Below, in pieces: positions 26,281 to 35,025 of a stretch of DNA of 64,000 bases. The notes below the pieces were generated by a model, which saw only the letters and a list, made by a program, of their open reading frames with translations, did not search any database and was not told the DNA's origin. The translations under genes and the position numbers were made by a program. Source of the DNA: Salegentibacter salinarum (GTDB taxonomy: Bacteria > Bacteroidota > Bacteroidia > Flavobacteriales > Flavobacteriaceae). The stretch is from positions 372,001-436,000 of the forward strand of contig NZ_FUZC01000001.1 in assembly GCF_900168115.1 (NCBI RefSeq). Direction: 5' to 3'. Within the stretch, counting starts at the first letter, position 1, and every line of letters begins with the position of its first letter.

Positions 26281-28140
26281 ATGAAGAAATTAATATTAAG
26301 TATCGCCCTTGTAGCAAGCTCCCTTGCCGGTGCTCAAAACAATACAGGCTACTGGCAGCAGCACGTAGATTATGAGATGGAAGTAGACATGAATGTTGAA
26401 AACTTTCAATATACTGGTACCCAGGAATTGGTGTATACCAACAACTCTCCTGATACCTTAAACCGCGTTTTTTATCATTTGTATTTCAACGCTTTTCAAC
26501 CGGGAAGTGAAATGGACGTGCGTTCATTAACCATACAGGATGCAGATAGAAGGGTAGCAGACCGTATTTCAAAATTAACCGAAGATCAACAGGGATATTT
26601 AAGAGTTTCCAGCCTTGATCAAAACGGAAATGATCTTTCTTATGAAGAAGTTGGTACCGTACTCGAAGTAGAGCTGGACGAACCTATTTTACCGGGAGAA
26701 AAAGCCACTTTTAATATGGAATTTAAAGGCCAGGTACCTGAGCAAGTTCGTCGTGCAGGAAGGAACAGTTCAGAAGGTGTTGCACTTTCTATGAGCCAGT
26801 GGTTTCCAAAAATGGCCGAATACGATTTTGAAGGCTGGCACGCCGCGCCTTATATTGGACGTGAATTTCACGGGGTTTGGGGAGATTATGACGTAAAACT
26901 TACAATTGATAAAGATTATACCGTTGCAGCCTCAGGATATCTTCAAAATCCTGATGAAATTGGCCATGGTTATTCAGATGAGGAAGTAGAAGCTGAAGGT
27001 GACACTCATACCTGGCATTTTGTAGCACCAAAAGTGCACGACTTTACCTGGGCCGCAGATCCTGAATATATTCACGATAAAAGAACTGCAGCAGACGGAA
27101 CCGTACTTCACTTTTTCTATAAAGACAATGATGAAATAAAGGAAAACTGGAAGAATCTTCAGCAGAAAACCGAAGATTTACTAATATTTTTCAATGAAAA
27201 TATTGGTCCTTATCCGTGGGATCAATATACCGTAGCACAAGGTGGTGATGGCGGAATGGAATATGCCATGCTAACTTTAATTACAGGAGAACGTAACTTT
27301 GGAAGCCTTGTAGGTGTTACAGCCCACGAACTTGCACACGCCTGGTTCCAGCATTTAATGGCTACAAACGAAAGCAAACACGAATGGATGGACGAAGGTT
27401 TTACCAGTTATATTTCCAGCCGTGCAATGAACCAGGTTATGGAAACTTATGCGGAAAATCCGCATACCGGTTCTTACCGTAGCTATATGGGATTAGCAAA
27501 TTCCGGGATGGAGCAACCACAAACCACCCAGGCAGATCGTTATGCACTAAACGCCGCTTATGGAGCATCAGCTTATTCTAAAGGTGCGGTATTTTTAGCG
27601 CAATTAGGCTACGTTATTGGAGAGGATAATCTTGATAAAACTCTAAAACGCTACTACGACGAGTGGAAATTTAAACACCCCACACCAAACGATTTTATAA
27701 GAATTGCCGAGAAAGTTTCCGGAGCAGAATTAGACTGGTATTTAAACGACTGGACGCGAACCACTGCTACTATAGACTACGGAATTAAAGAAGTTACCGA
27801 AGCTGATGAAAATTCAACTAAAGTAATTCTAGAACGTAACAAATTAATGCCAATGCCTATAGATCTTACCGTTCGTTATACTAATGGCGAAGAAGAAATG
27901 ATCTATATCCCGTTGCAAATAATGCGTTGGGAAAAATCTGCAGAACACGAAAACTGGACCGTTGCAGACGATTGGGCCTGGGCACGTCCAACCTATGAAT
28001 TAAACATAGATAAACCACTAAGTGAGATAGAAAGTATAGAAATTGACGAATCTCAACTAATGGCCGATGTAAACAGGGATAACAACCTTTATACTCCCGA
28101 AACTCCCGAAGAAACTTCAGAAGAAGAAGGGCAGGAGTAA
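26281..28140 (+). CDS. M1-family metallopeptidase (aminopeptidase N-like), secreted
   Basis: The 619-residue precursor has a signal peptide MKKLILSIALVASSLAGAQ. The catalytic zinc site is HELAHAWF (H349, E350, H353) with the third ligand E372 in HEWMDEGF, giving the M1 spacing HExxH-18-E. Before it, GGDGGMEYAM corresponds to the exopeptidase GAMEN motif. The N-terminal beta domain and the later catalytic domain match gluzincin aminopeptidases, but the length is short of the full E. coli PepN (870), as is usual in periplasmic Bacteroidota versions. An acidic Glu-rich tail ends the protein. It is followed by a terminator at 28164. Confidence 0.93.
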   Translation: MKKLILSIALVASSLAGAQNNTGYWQQHVDYEMEVDMNVENFQYTGTQELVYTNNSPDTLNRVFYHLYFNAFQPGSEMDVRSLTIQDADRRVADRISKLTEDQQGYLRVSSLDQNGNDLSYEEVGTVLEVELDEPILPGEKATFNMEFKGQVPEQVRRAGRNSSEGVALSMSQWFPKMAEYDFEGWHAAPYIGREFHGVWGDYDVKLTIDKDYTVAASGYLQNPDEIGHGYSDEEVEAEGDTHTWHFVAPKVHDFTWAADPEYIHDKRTAADGTVLHFFYKDNDEIKENWKNLQQKTEDLLIFFNENIGPYPWDQYTVAQGGDGGMEYAMLTLITGERNFGSLVGVTAHELAHAWFQHLMATNESKHEWMDEGFTSYISSRAMNQVMETYAENPHTGSYRSYMGLANSGMEQPQTTQADRYALNAAYGASAYSKGAVFLAQLGYVIGEDNLDKTLKRYYDEWKFKHPTPNDFIRIAEKVSGAELDWYLNDWTRTTATIDYGIKEVTEADENSTKVILERNKLMPMPIDLTVRYTNGEEEMIYIPLQIMRWEKSAEHENWTVADDWAWARPTYELNIDKPLSEIESIEIDESQLMADVNRDNNLYTPETPEETSEEEGQE

Positions 28141-28163
28141 TAGCTTTTAATATTAGAATTCAG

Positions 28164-28198
28164 ACCTCACAGGTTTTTAAAACCTGTGAGGTTTTTTT
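28164..28198 (+). terminator. Intrinsic terminator after the M1 peptidase gene
   Basis: A 13-bp perfect stem ACCTCACAGGTTT / AAACCTGTGAGGT with a 3-nt loop is followed by seven T residues. It is the strongest member of the AACCTCACAG hairpin set. Confidence 0.92.
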
Positions 28199-28224
28199 GA
28201 TGAATTTTTTTACCAGTTTTTATT

Positions 28225-28300
28225 TCGTGATTCTGTCCCGAAGTTTCGGGATTATTTCAGAATCTAAATCTCTTAGAACCTGAAACAAGTTCAAGTTGAC
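28225..28300. repeat. Copy of the dispersed intergenic repeat
   Basis: It contains CCCGAAGTTTCGGG (a hairpin shared with 34905-34918) and ends with CTGAAACAAGTTCAAGTTGAC, a near-copy of the right arm at 51165. It lies between a terminator and rnpA. Confidence 0.65.
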
Positions 28301-28380
28301 TTATTTGTAATTCTAAATATTCAGCTTCAGTCTACCTTTAATTCCTCTTAAATTATTCATAGAGAAATTAAAACTATCCT

Positions 28381-28388
28381 TACTTTTG
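28381..28388 (+). promoter_or_regulatory. Candidate -7 box of rnpA, very close to the start codon
   Basis: TACTTTTG matches TANNTTTG and ends only 4 nt before the ATG at 28393. Transcription would therefore begin at or near the A of the start codon, giving a leaderless mRNA. No clear -33 TTG was found. Confidence 0.5.
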
Positions 28389-28392
28389 AACC

Positions 28393-28773
28393 ATGGATGA
28401 AAGTTTTGGAAAAGACGAAAAACTAAAGAGTAAAAAACTGATAGATATTCTGTTTCAGGAAGGGAAATCGGTTAAAAAATATCCTCTAAAACTCATCTAT
28501 CTTCCCATTACCAATCCTGAAATTACCAATTTTAAAACAGGGGTTTCAGTACCTAAAAAGCTGGTAAAAACCGCGGTCGGCCGCAACCGTATTAAACGTT
28601 TGATGCGGGAAGCTTTCAGAAAAAATAAGTATCTTGTAACCAGCAACTTTCCAAAACCTTATGCCTTGATGTTTATCTATATTTCCCGGGACGAAATTAG
28701 CCTGGAAGAGCTTAAAAAGGTAATGATAAAAGTGATGGAGAAGTTTAATGAAGCAGAAAACAAGCAGCGCTGA
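28393..28773 (+). CDS. rnpA: Ribonuclease P protein component
   Basis: This 126-residue basic protein starts MDESFGKDEKLKSKKLIDIL, matching the N-terminal pattern of RnpA, and contains the RNR signature VGRNRIKRLMREAFRKNK (about residues 64-81). It assists the RNase P RNA in trimming tRNA 5' ends. Unlike most bacteria, rpmH is not adjacent. Instead an S41 protease gene follows after 33 bp. I recall the same pair from other Flavobacteriaceae but could not verify this. Confidence 0.95.
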   Translation: MDESFGKDEKLKSKKLIDILFQEGKSVKKYPLKLIYLPITNPEITNFKTGVSVPKKLVKTAVGRNRIKRLMREAFRKNKYLVTSNFPKPYALMFIYISRDEISLEELKKVMIKVMEKFNEAENKQR

Positions 28774-28806
28774 TTTTCCTATAAATCCGCTTAAAAATAT
28801 TGAAAA

Positions 28807-30441
28807 ATGAAAAAGAAACTCGCCAAAAAAATTGCGTTAGTTACGCTGGGTGCTACATTAATTTTTAGCAGTTTTGGTTTTAAATCTGATTTCTTTGAGA
28901 TCGCCAAACAAATTGAAATTTTCACCACGCTTTTTAAGGAAATCAACATGAATTATGTTGAAGAAACCAATCCCGCAGCTTTGATGGATACAGCAATTAA
29001 AGCAATGCTGGCCGATTTAGATCCATATACCAATTACTGGAACGAACAGGATGTGGAAGCAGCGAGAATTAATAATTCCGGTGAATACAGTGGAATAGGT
29101 GCAACAGTTCAGGTAATTGAAGATGCATTGCTAATTATGGAACCTTACAAAGGTTATCCCGCCGATGAAGCCGGTTTGAAGGCCGGAGACGAAATTATTG
29201 AAATTGAAGGAATAAAAGTAGCCGATTATACCGATGATGTTGGAGAATTACTCAATGGGTCTCCAGATTCTCAAATTAATATTAAATATCGTAGACAGGG
29301 CGAAATAAAATCTACCGAGCTTACCCGAAGCGCCATTAAGCTAAAAGCAGTGCCTTTTTATGAACTTTTAGACCAAAAAACAGGCTATATTGTCCTTTCC
29401 CGTTTTAACACCAAAGCTTCTTCAGAAACCATTAGAGCGCTTAAGGATTTGAAAAACCAGGGAGCAGAAGAAATTATACTTGACCTTAGGGGAAATCCCG
29501 GTGGCTTATTAACAGAAGCAATAAATGTTAGCAATATTTTCCTTCCCAAAGGGGAGTTGATCACCACCACCAAATCGGTTATTGAGAAATATAACCGGGC
29601 TTACCAAACCCAAAAAGAACCTGTAGATACGCAAATTCCATTGGTTGTTTTAGTAAACGGAAGAAGTGCTTCCGCCAGCGAGATCGTAGCGGGCGCTATC
29701 CAGGATTTAGACAGGGGCGTGGTAGTTGGCGCTAGAAGTTTTGGAAAAGGTCTTGTACAACGCCCAAAAGAGCTTGCTTATGGTACTCAGCTTAAAATTA
29801 CCATTTCCCGTTATTACACGCCAAGCGGAAGGTGTATACAGTCCTTAAATTATGCCGAAAGGGATGAAGAAGGAAATGCAATTAAAACAAATAAAGAAGA
29901 TTACAATGAATTTAAAACCCGCAACGGAAGAAGCGTTTTTGATGGTGGCGGAATTTCTCCCGATGTAAAACTTGAAACTTCTGAATACAGCAATATTACC
30001 AACGCCTTACTGTCCGAAAATGCGATTTTTGATTTTGCTACCGAATATTATTATAAAAATGAATTAAGCGATCCCGAAGCTTTTGAATTTACTGATGCAG
30101 ATTTCAACAATTTTAAATCTTATTTGAAAACTTCAGATTTTGATTATAAAACCGCAACAGAAAAGGAGCTGGGAGAACTTTTAGCCACCGCTTCTCAGGA
30201 AGGTTATGAACAGGATATTTTAGATCACTATAAAAGTATTTCTACTGAAATTGATGCTCAGAAAAAGAAGGAATTAGACGAAAAGAAGCACGAAATAGTA
30301 AGCATTTTAACCGATGAGATTATAAAACGATATTTCTACAAAGAGGGTTTACATGAATATTACGTAGATCACAATCCTGAGATCCTGGAAGCGAAATCTA
30401 TTTTAAACAATACCCAGCGGTATTCAGAAATTTTGAAATAA
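28807..30441 (+). CDS. S41-family C-terminal processing protease (PDZ domain)
   Basis: This 544-residue protein has an uncleaved N-terminal membrane anchor or signal (KKIALVTLGATLIFSSFGF). A PDZ domain (about 90-165, with GIGATVQVIEDAL and DEAGLKAGDEIIEIEGIKV) precedes the catalytic tail-specific protease domain. The active serine lies in GRSASASEIVAGAI (residues 285-298) and the lysine is K314 in RSFGKGLVQ. Such enzymes trim the C-termini of envelope proteins in the periplasm. The C-terminal extension beyond the catalytic domain is rich in Glu, Lys and aromatic residues. A hairpin at 30440-30472 ends it. Confidence 0.92.
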   Translation: MKKKLAKKIALVTLGATLIFSSFGFKSDFFEIAKQIEIFTTLFKEINMNYVEETNPAALMDTAIKAMLADLDPYTNYWNEQDVEAARINNSGEYSGIGATVQVIEDALLIMEPYKGYPADEAGLKAGDEIIEIEGIKVADYTDDVGELLNGSPDSQINIKYRRQGEIKSTELTRSAIKLKAVPFYELLDQKTGYIVLSRFNTKASSETIRALKDLKNQGAEEIILDLRGNPGGLLTEAINVSNIFLPKGELITTTKSVIEKYNRAYQTQKEPVDTQIPLVVLVNGRSASASEIVAGAIQDLDRGVVVGARSFGKGLVQRPKELAYGTQLKITISRYYTPSGRCIQSLNYAERDEEGNAIKTNKEDYNEFKTRNGRSVFDGGGISPDVKLETSEYSNITNALLSENAIFDFATEYYYKNELSDPEAFEFTDADFNNFKSYLKTSDFDYKTATEKELGELLATASQEGYEQDILDHYKSISTEIDAQKKKELDEKKHEIVSILTDEIIKRYFYKEGLHEYYVDHNPEILEAKSILNNTQRYSEILK

Positions 30442-30472
30442 TTGCTCATAAAAATTCGATAATCGAGCAATT
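30440..30472. terminator. Bidirectional hairpin between S41 protease and ElaA-like genes
   Basis: The stem AATTGCTC / GAGCAATT (8 bp, 17-nt loop) lies between convergent stop codons and is followed by a T-rich stretch. It overlaps the last bases of both genes. Confidence 0.6.
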
Positions 30473-30908
30473 ATTTTATCATCGCAATATGGGGAATTCC
30501 GTCTTCGAGGTAACCTTCACCAACTTGCATAAATCCGTGATTTTCGTAGAAATCGGTTAAGTATTGTTGGGCAGAAAGTTTGATATTGTTCGTTTCAAAA
30601 CGTTCCTCAATAGCCAAAATTGAAGCTTTTAAAATGAGATGTCCATAAGCATTCTTCCTTTCAAATTCTTTTACTACAACACGGCCAATGGCGGCTTCAT
30701 CAAAATAAAATCCTTTATCAAAACAGCGGGTGTATGCAACTACTTTTCCTGCTTTAGTTCCCAAAATATGCAATGCCTTTTGATCTTTACCATCTATATC
30801 CTGGTAAACACAATTCTGTTCTACTACAAAAACTTCAGAGCGAAGTTGTAATACCTGGTAAAGTTCTTCAAGACTAAGTTCATTGAAGGTTTTTATAAGG
30901 ATTTCCAT
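30471..30908 (-). CDS. GNAT-family acetyltransferase, ElaA-like
   Basis: The 145-residue protein begins with the ElaA-type pattern LYQVLQLRSEVFVVEQNCVY, then a GNAT core with VVAYTRCF, AAIGRVVVKEFERKNAYG (acetyl-CoA binding loop region) and NIKLSAQQYLTDFYENHGF. ElaA-like proteins are uncharacterised N-acetyltransferases. The substrate is unknown. It is transcribed against the S41 protease gene and followed upstream by a repeat element. Confidence 0.88.
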   Translation of the reverse strand: MEILIKTFNELSLEELYQVLQLRSEVFVVEQNCVYQDIDGKDQKALHILGTKAGKVVAYTRCFDKGFYFDEAAIGRVVVKEFERKNAYGHLILKASILAIEERFETNNIKLSAQQYLTDFYENHGFMQVGEGYLEDGIPHIAMIK

Positions 30909-30946
30909 ATTTTTTAAATGAAGATTTGTTCGGAATTAAAAAAGGG

Positions 30947-31086
30947 AAGACCTGCCTAAAAGGCTTTTTAAATCGTCATTCTTAACCTGCCCATCCGTTC
31001 AGGGGGGGTTATCTCAGAATATAAACATGTTAGAAGCTGAAACAAGTTCAGCTTGACGAAATTAGACTTTTTAGAAGGCCTCTTTT
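30947..31086. repeat. Dispersed repeat copy, possibly nested in a larger imperfect hairpin
   Basis: The inner element spans 30974-31058 and ends with a perfect consensus right arm, CTGAAACAAGTTCAGCTTGA. The left half is diverged and contains CCTGCCC...CAGGGGGG. The outer arms (around 30948-30965 and 31064-31084) pair imperfectly. The left arm alone contains GCCT-AAA-AGGC followed by five T residues. Confidence 0.6.
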
Positions 31087-31101
31087 ATAATTGAATAATT
31101 T

Positions 31102-31536
31102 CTAATTTTCAACCGGAATTTTATCAACTCGTTTTTGATGTCTTCCACCTTCAAAAGGAGTTTCTAAAAATATTTTTACCATATCTACCGCCTGGTGTTC
31201 AGAAACAAACCGGGCAGGAATGCTTAATATATTAGCATCATTATGCTCACGCGCCAATTTGGTAATCTCACCCATCCAACATAAAGCAGAACGCACACCC
31301 TGGTGTTTATTCGCCGTCATATTGGCGCCGTTTCCGCTTCCGCAGATAATAATTCCAAAATCTACTTTTTTGTTTTCAACATCATCGGCTACCGGATGAA
31401 CAAAATCGGGATAATCTACACTATCGCCACTGTTAGTACCATAGTTAATAACTTCTATTCCCTTGTTTTTTAGATAATCAACAACGCTTTTCTTGTATCC
31501 GGTACCGGCGTGATCGTTTCCTATTGCAATTTTCAT
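31102..31536 (-). CDS. rpiB: Ribose-5-phosphate isomerase B
   Basis: The frame extends upstream to 31596, but the family starts MKIAIGNDHAGTGYKK, and a promoter -7 box lies inside the extra stretch, so the start is the ATG at 31534-31536 (144 residues). NYGTNSGDSVDYPDF, GIIICGSGNGANMTANK and NDANILSIPAR are characteristic of RpiB. The enzyme interconverts ribose-5-P and ribulose-5-P in the pentose phosphate pathway. The C-terminal GGRHQKRVDKI matches the usual end. Confidence 0.96.
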   Translation of the reverse strand: MKIAIGNDHAGTGYKKSVVDYLKNKGIEVINYGTNSGDSVDYPDFVHPVADDVENKKVDFGIIICGSGNGANMTANKHQGVRSALCWMGEITKLAREHNDANILSIPARFVSEHQAVDMVKIFLETPFEGGRHQKRVDKIPVEN

Positions 31537-31556
31537 AATTAAATTTTTAGCTATCA

Positions 31557-31584
31557 CAAAGGTAAAAAAACCACTTAGTAACAA
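31557..31584 (-). promoter_or_regulatory. Promoter of rpiB
   Basis: On the minus strand TTG (31582-31584) is followed after 17 bp by TACCTTTG (31557-31564), a full match to the Flavobacteriaceae TTG-N17-23-TANNTTTG pattern. It shows that the upstream extension of the reading frame is not translated. Confidence 0.75.
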
Positions 31585-31596
31585 GGGTATTTTCAA

Positions 31597-32657
31597 TTGT
31601 TAATTACTTTTTTAATAAGCTTAAAAATCAGGGCTTTAGTATTGACATAGTATTGTGAATAAGCATTGATGAGAATCTGAGAAACTTATTTGCGGTATTC
31701 AAATTAAAATTCAATAGCAAAATATTACTGAGTAAATCAAATTATAAGTCGGCTATTTTTAGCAAAGTTATCAGCACATAAAAACAGGTTGTGAACAGTA
31801 AATTATTTTTAAATTATCCCAATTAGATATTAATATTTGATTATTAACTTTTGTTAAGTAAATATTAAAATACAAAGATTTCCAGCCTTTTATAACTTTA
31901 GAAGTATGTTAATAAGTTGTTATCAAATCAAGCTAACTTAAAAACCAAATAAAGCTCGAAAAAATTATGTTACAAGTTAACAGCCTATAATAATCATTAG
32001 TTTTAATTTTTATAAAAAGAAGAAAAAAGATAATAATATATAATGTTGATAACATTGAATGCTATCTGCTAAAATTAAAATTTAAGGTTTAAATTTTAAA
32101 AGTTTGAGCTTAGAAAGTATAAAGAACTGGAAATGAATCAAATTGAAAATTAAAACTCTTGAAGATTTTAAAATTTTACCATATTTATCTGAAATTCAGA
32201 TATTTAAAAATATTATGAAAGAAATGTGGTTTTTATTAGAATCGCTTATGTTTCGGTCCATATAAAGCTGAGCCGATTTAATATTTACCTGGCTTTTTTT
32301 ATTTAAAGAGAGATTAATAGAAGCTATAAAACCTATTAATCCAAACAGGAAAATTAGAAGGAAGAGGAGCGATATTTTATGTGCTTTTTTCATAGCAACT
32401 TGATTACCAGATGTTGCAAAGATGACGAAAAAGTAATCCAGCTATCTTAAATTAAAATTAAGAAAAAATTAAGATTTAGAATCTTTCTTTGGGCTTTCAT
32501 GCAAAAAACGGGGGTTTTTACCCAGTTGGAAAATTATGTTAATAAAATGTAAAAAATATCTTGTAAAAGATTAATTTTCAGTTCGCTTAACAAAACTTTA
32601 ATTGCAAATGGATGTCATGTAATGCAGAAGCCGTAATTTTATACTTTAAATATTGAA
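31597..32657. other. Long AT-rich spacer between rpiB and rnr, possible replication-origin region
   Basis: This region of about 1060 bp has no convincing conserved gene. It holds a TTATTCACA (reverse strand, 31654-31662), which fits the DnaA-box consensus TTATNCACA. One-mismatch or weaker relatives are TTATCAACA (reverse, 32044-32052), TTATCAGCA (31769-31777) and TTATTAACA (reverse, about 31908). Long A/T runs lie at 32000-32045. The region also contains a short reading frame (32196-32393). Whether it is an origin is an inference. Confidence 0.35.
32196..32393 (-). CDS. Possible small membrane protein (65 residues)
   Basis: The frame starts MKKAHKISLLFLLIFLFGLI, giving a basic N-terminus and one strong membrane segment (about residues 8-28), then a short polar tail. 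No family is recognised. CATCTTTG (reverse strand of 32418-32425) is one base off a TANNTTTG box and lies about 24 bp upstream. The tail is of low complexity and AT-rich, so it may also be a chance frame. Confidence 0.3.
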   Translation of the reverse strand: MKKAHKISLLFLLIFLFGLIGFIASINLSLNKKSQVNIKSAQLYMDRNISDSNKNHISFIIFLNI

Positions 32658-34847
32658 ATGAGTAAAAAGAATAAAAATAAATCCCAACACCAGGGTGACC
32701 TTGCCAAAAGTATTATAGATATCCTTAGAAAGGAACCTGGAAAAACCTTTAATCATAAGCAAATTGCCGCTAAACTTGGAGTTAATGATGCTACAAGCAG
32801 AAATAGTATTATTAAAAAATTAGCCCAGTTAATTGCAAAAAAACAGATTGAAGAAGAAGAACGCGGAAAGTTTAAAATAAGTAGAAAAAGCAACGATTAT
32901 TATAACGCGGTGATAGATATGACCACAAAAGGTTATGCCTATGCGCTGGTAGATGAGTTAGAAGATGATGTTTTTATCTCTCCTAAAGATCTTAATACAG
33001 CTTTTAATGGTGACGAAGTAGAAATCTATATTTATAACCGAAAGCGAAATAAAAAATCTGAAGGAGAAGTAACCCAAATTTTAAAGCGTAAGAGAACCGA
33101 ATTTGTTGGTGTTCTTGATATGCAAAAAGACTTTGGTTTTGTTGTTATTGGAGATCCAAAAATGTATACCGATGTTTTTGTGCAGAAGAACAAAATGGGC
33201 GATGCTAAAAACGGGGATAAAGTAGTTGTTGAAATTGAAGAATGGCCAGAGAAAGCCGATTCTCCTTTTGGAAAAATCATCCAGGTTTTAGGAACTCCGG
33301 GAGAGCACCATACCGAAATTCATTCTATCCTGGCGCAATATGGTTTGCCGCACGAATTTCCCAAAGAAATAGAAGATTTTGCCGATGAAATAGATACTTC
33401 TATTCAGCCCGATGAAATTAAAAAGCGTCGTGATATGCGCGATGTTTTGACCTTTACCATAGATCCAGCAGATGCAAAAGATTTTGATGATGCCTTGAGT
33501 TTTCGCAAACTTGAAAATGGAAATGTGGAAATAGGAATTCATATTGCCGATGTATCGCATTATGTACAGCCGGGAACAATTTTAGACGATGAAGCTTACG
33601 AACGCGCAACTTCAGTTTATTTAGTAGATCGCGTGGTACCTATGTTGCCGGAAGTACTTTCAAACAACGCCTGTTCTCTAAGGCCAAACGAAGAAAAATA
33701 TACTTTTTCAGCAGTTTTTGAAATTGATAAGACTACAAAAGTTGTGAACGAATGGTTCGGCAGAACCGTTACTTATTCTGATGCCAGGTTTGCTTACGAG
33801 GAAGCCCAGCAGATTATAGAAACTGAAAAAGGAGAAGTTCCAGAAGGAATTTCTATTCAGGATAAAGCCTATACGGTGAAAGATGAAATTGTTGAGGCTG
33901 TATTGACAATGAATAAAATGGCAAAAAAGATGCGTTCTGCAAGAATGCGTCAGGGTGCGATTTCTTTTGATAAAGTTGAAGTTAAATTTCAATTGGACGA
34001 AGAAAATGAACCGGTTGGTGTTTACTTCAAAACCGCTAAAGATGCCAATAAACTTATCGAAGAATTTATGCTTTTAGCCAACCGAAAAGTAGCTGAATTC
34101 ATAGGAAAAAGAGAAGAAAAGAAAACCTTTATCTATCGTTGTCACGACGAACCCGATGAAGAAAAACTGGTTTCTTTAAACAGTTTGGTTTCCAGGTTTG
34201 GTCACGGCTTAAATCTTAAAAACAGGAAAACCGTTTCTTCTTCTTTAAATCAATTACTTCAGGATGTTCAGGGTAAAAAAGAGCAAAATTTGATTGATAC
34301 GCTTGCCATTAGAACAATGAGCAAGGCCTATTACGGCACCGAAAATATTGGGCATTATGGATTGGCTTTCGATTACTATTCACATTTTACTTCGCCAATT
34401 AGAAGATATCCAGATGTGATGGTGCATCGTCTATTGCAGCGTTATCTTGATGGACAACCTTCCGCAAAAGAAGAAGAATACGAAGAAAAATGTCACCATT
34501 CCAGCGAAATGGAAAACCTTTCTACAAATGCTGAAAGGGATTCTATTAAATATATGCAGGTGAAATTTATGATAGATCACCAGGATAAAGAATTTGTAGG
34601 TGTGATTTCAGGAGTTACAGATTTCGGTATTTTTGTTGAAATTATAGAGAATAAATGTGAAGGAATGATTCGCTTGCGTGATATTAAAGGCGATCATTAT
34701 GATTTTGATGCTGAAAATTATGCAATTGTAGGCAGAAAAACCAAAAAGGCTTATCAGCTTGGAGATGAAGTGATCGTAAAAGTGAAAAATGCCGATTTAG
34801 TTAAAAGACACCTCGATTTTACCCTAATCGGTAAAAATGAAGAATAA
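32658..34847 (+). CDS. rnr: Ribonuclease R
   Basis: This 729-residue protein has an N-terminal winged helix (GKTFNHKQIAAKLGVNDATS), two cold-shock-like domains (about 75-230, with FVGVLDMQKDFGFVVIGD), the catalytic RNB domain (FTIDPADAKDFDDALSF with metal-binding Asp residues, then EIGIHIADVSHYV) and a C-terminal S1 domain (VISGVTDFGIFVEI). It is a processive 3'-5' exoribonuclease that digests structured RNA. The length is close to E. coli RNase R (about 813) minus the basic C-terminal tail. Confidence 0.97.
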   Translation: MSKKNKNKSQHQGDLAKSIIDILRKEPGKTFNHKQIAAKLGVNDATSRNSIIKKLAQLIAKKQIEEEERGKFKISRKSNDYYNAVIDMTTKGYAYALVDELEDDVFISPKDLNTAFNGDEVEIYIYNRKRNKKSEGEVTQILKRKRTEFVGVLDMQKDFGFVVIGDPKMYTDVFVQKNKMGDAKNGDKVVVEIEEWPEKADSPFGKIIQVLGTPGEHHTEIHSILAQYGLPHEFPKEIEDFADEIDTSIQPDEIKKRRDMRDVLTFTIDPADAKDFDDALSFRKLENGNVEIGIHIADVSHYVQPGTILDDEAYERATSVYLVDRVVPMLPEVLSNNACSLRPNEEKYTFSAVFEIDKTTKVVNEWFGRTVTYSDARFAYEEAQQIIETEKGEVPEGISIQDKAYTVKDEIVEAVLTMNKMAKKMRSARMRQGAISFDKVEVKFQLDEENEPVGVYFKTAKDANKLIEEFMLLANRKVAEFIGKREEKKTFIYRCHDEPDEEKLVSLNSLVSRFGHGLNLKNRKTVSSSLNQLLQDVQGKKEQNLIDTLAIRTMSKAYYGTENIGHYGLAFDYYSHFTSPIRRYPDVMVHRLLQRYLDGQPSAKEEEYEEKCHHSSEMENLSTNAERDSIKYMQVKFMIDHQDKEFVGVISGVTDFGIFVEIIENKCEGMIRLRDIKGDHYDFDAENYAIVGRKTKKAYQLGDEVIVKVKNADLVKRHLDFTLIGKNEE

Positions 34848-34892
34848 GTATGCTTAATGGCTTGACAGTTAATTAATTTATGAAAAAATTAA

Positions 34893-34957
34893 ACGTCATC
34901 CTGTCCCGAAGTTTCGGGATATTTTAGAGATTGCTCCGGAAATTTATTTGGAGATAA
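34893..34957. repeat. Partial dispersed repeat with TCCCGAA hairpin
   Basis: It starts CGTCATCCTG like other copies, carries TCCCGAA-GT-TTCGGGA, and ends with TGCTCCGGAAATTTATTTGGAGA. The last part resembles the hairpin in the copy at 6405. It could also terminate rnr transcription. Confidence 0.55.
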
Positions 34958-35025
34958 AGTTTATGGATATACAATATTTGAAGATATAATATGTTCAGCT
35001 AGGCGTAATTATAAAATATATAGAG

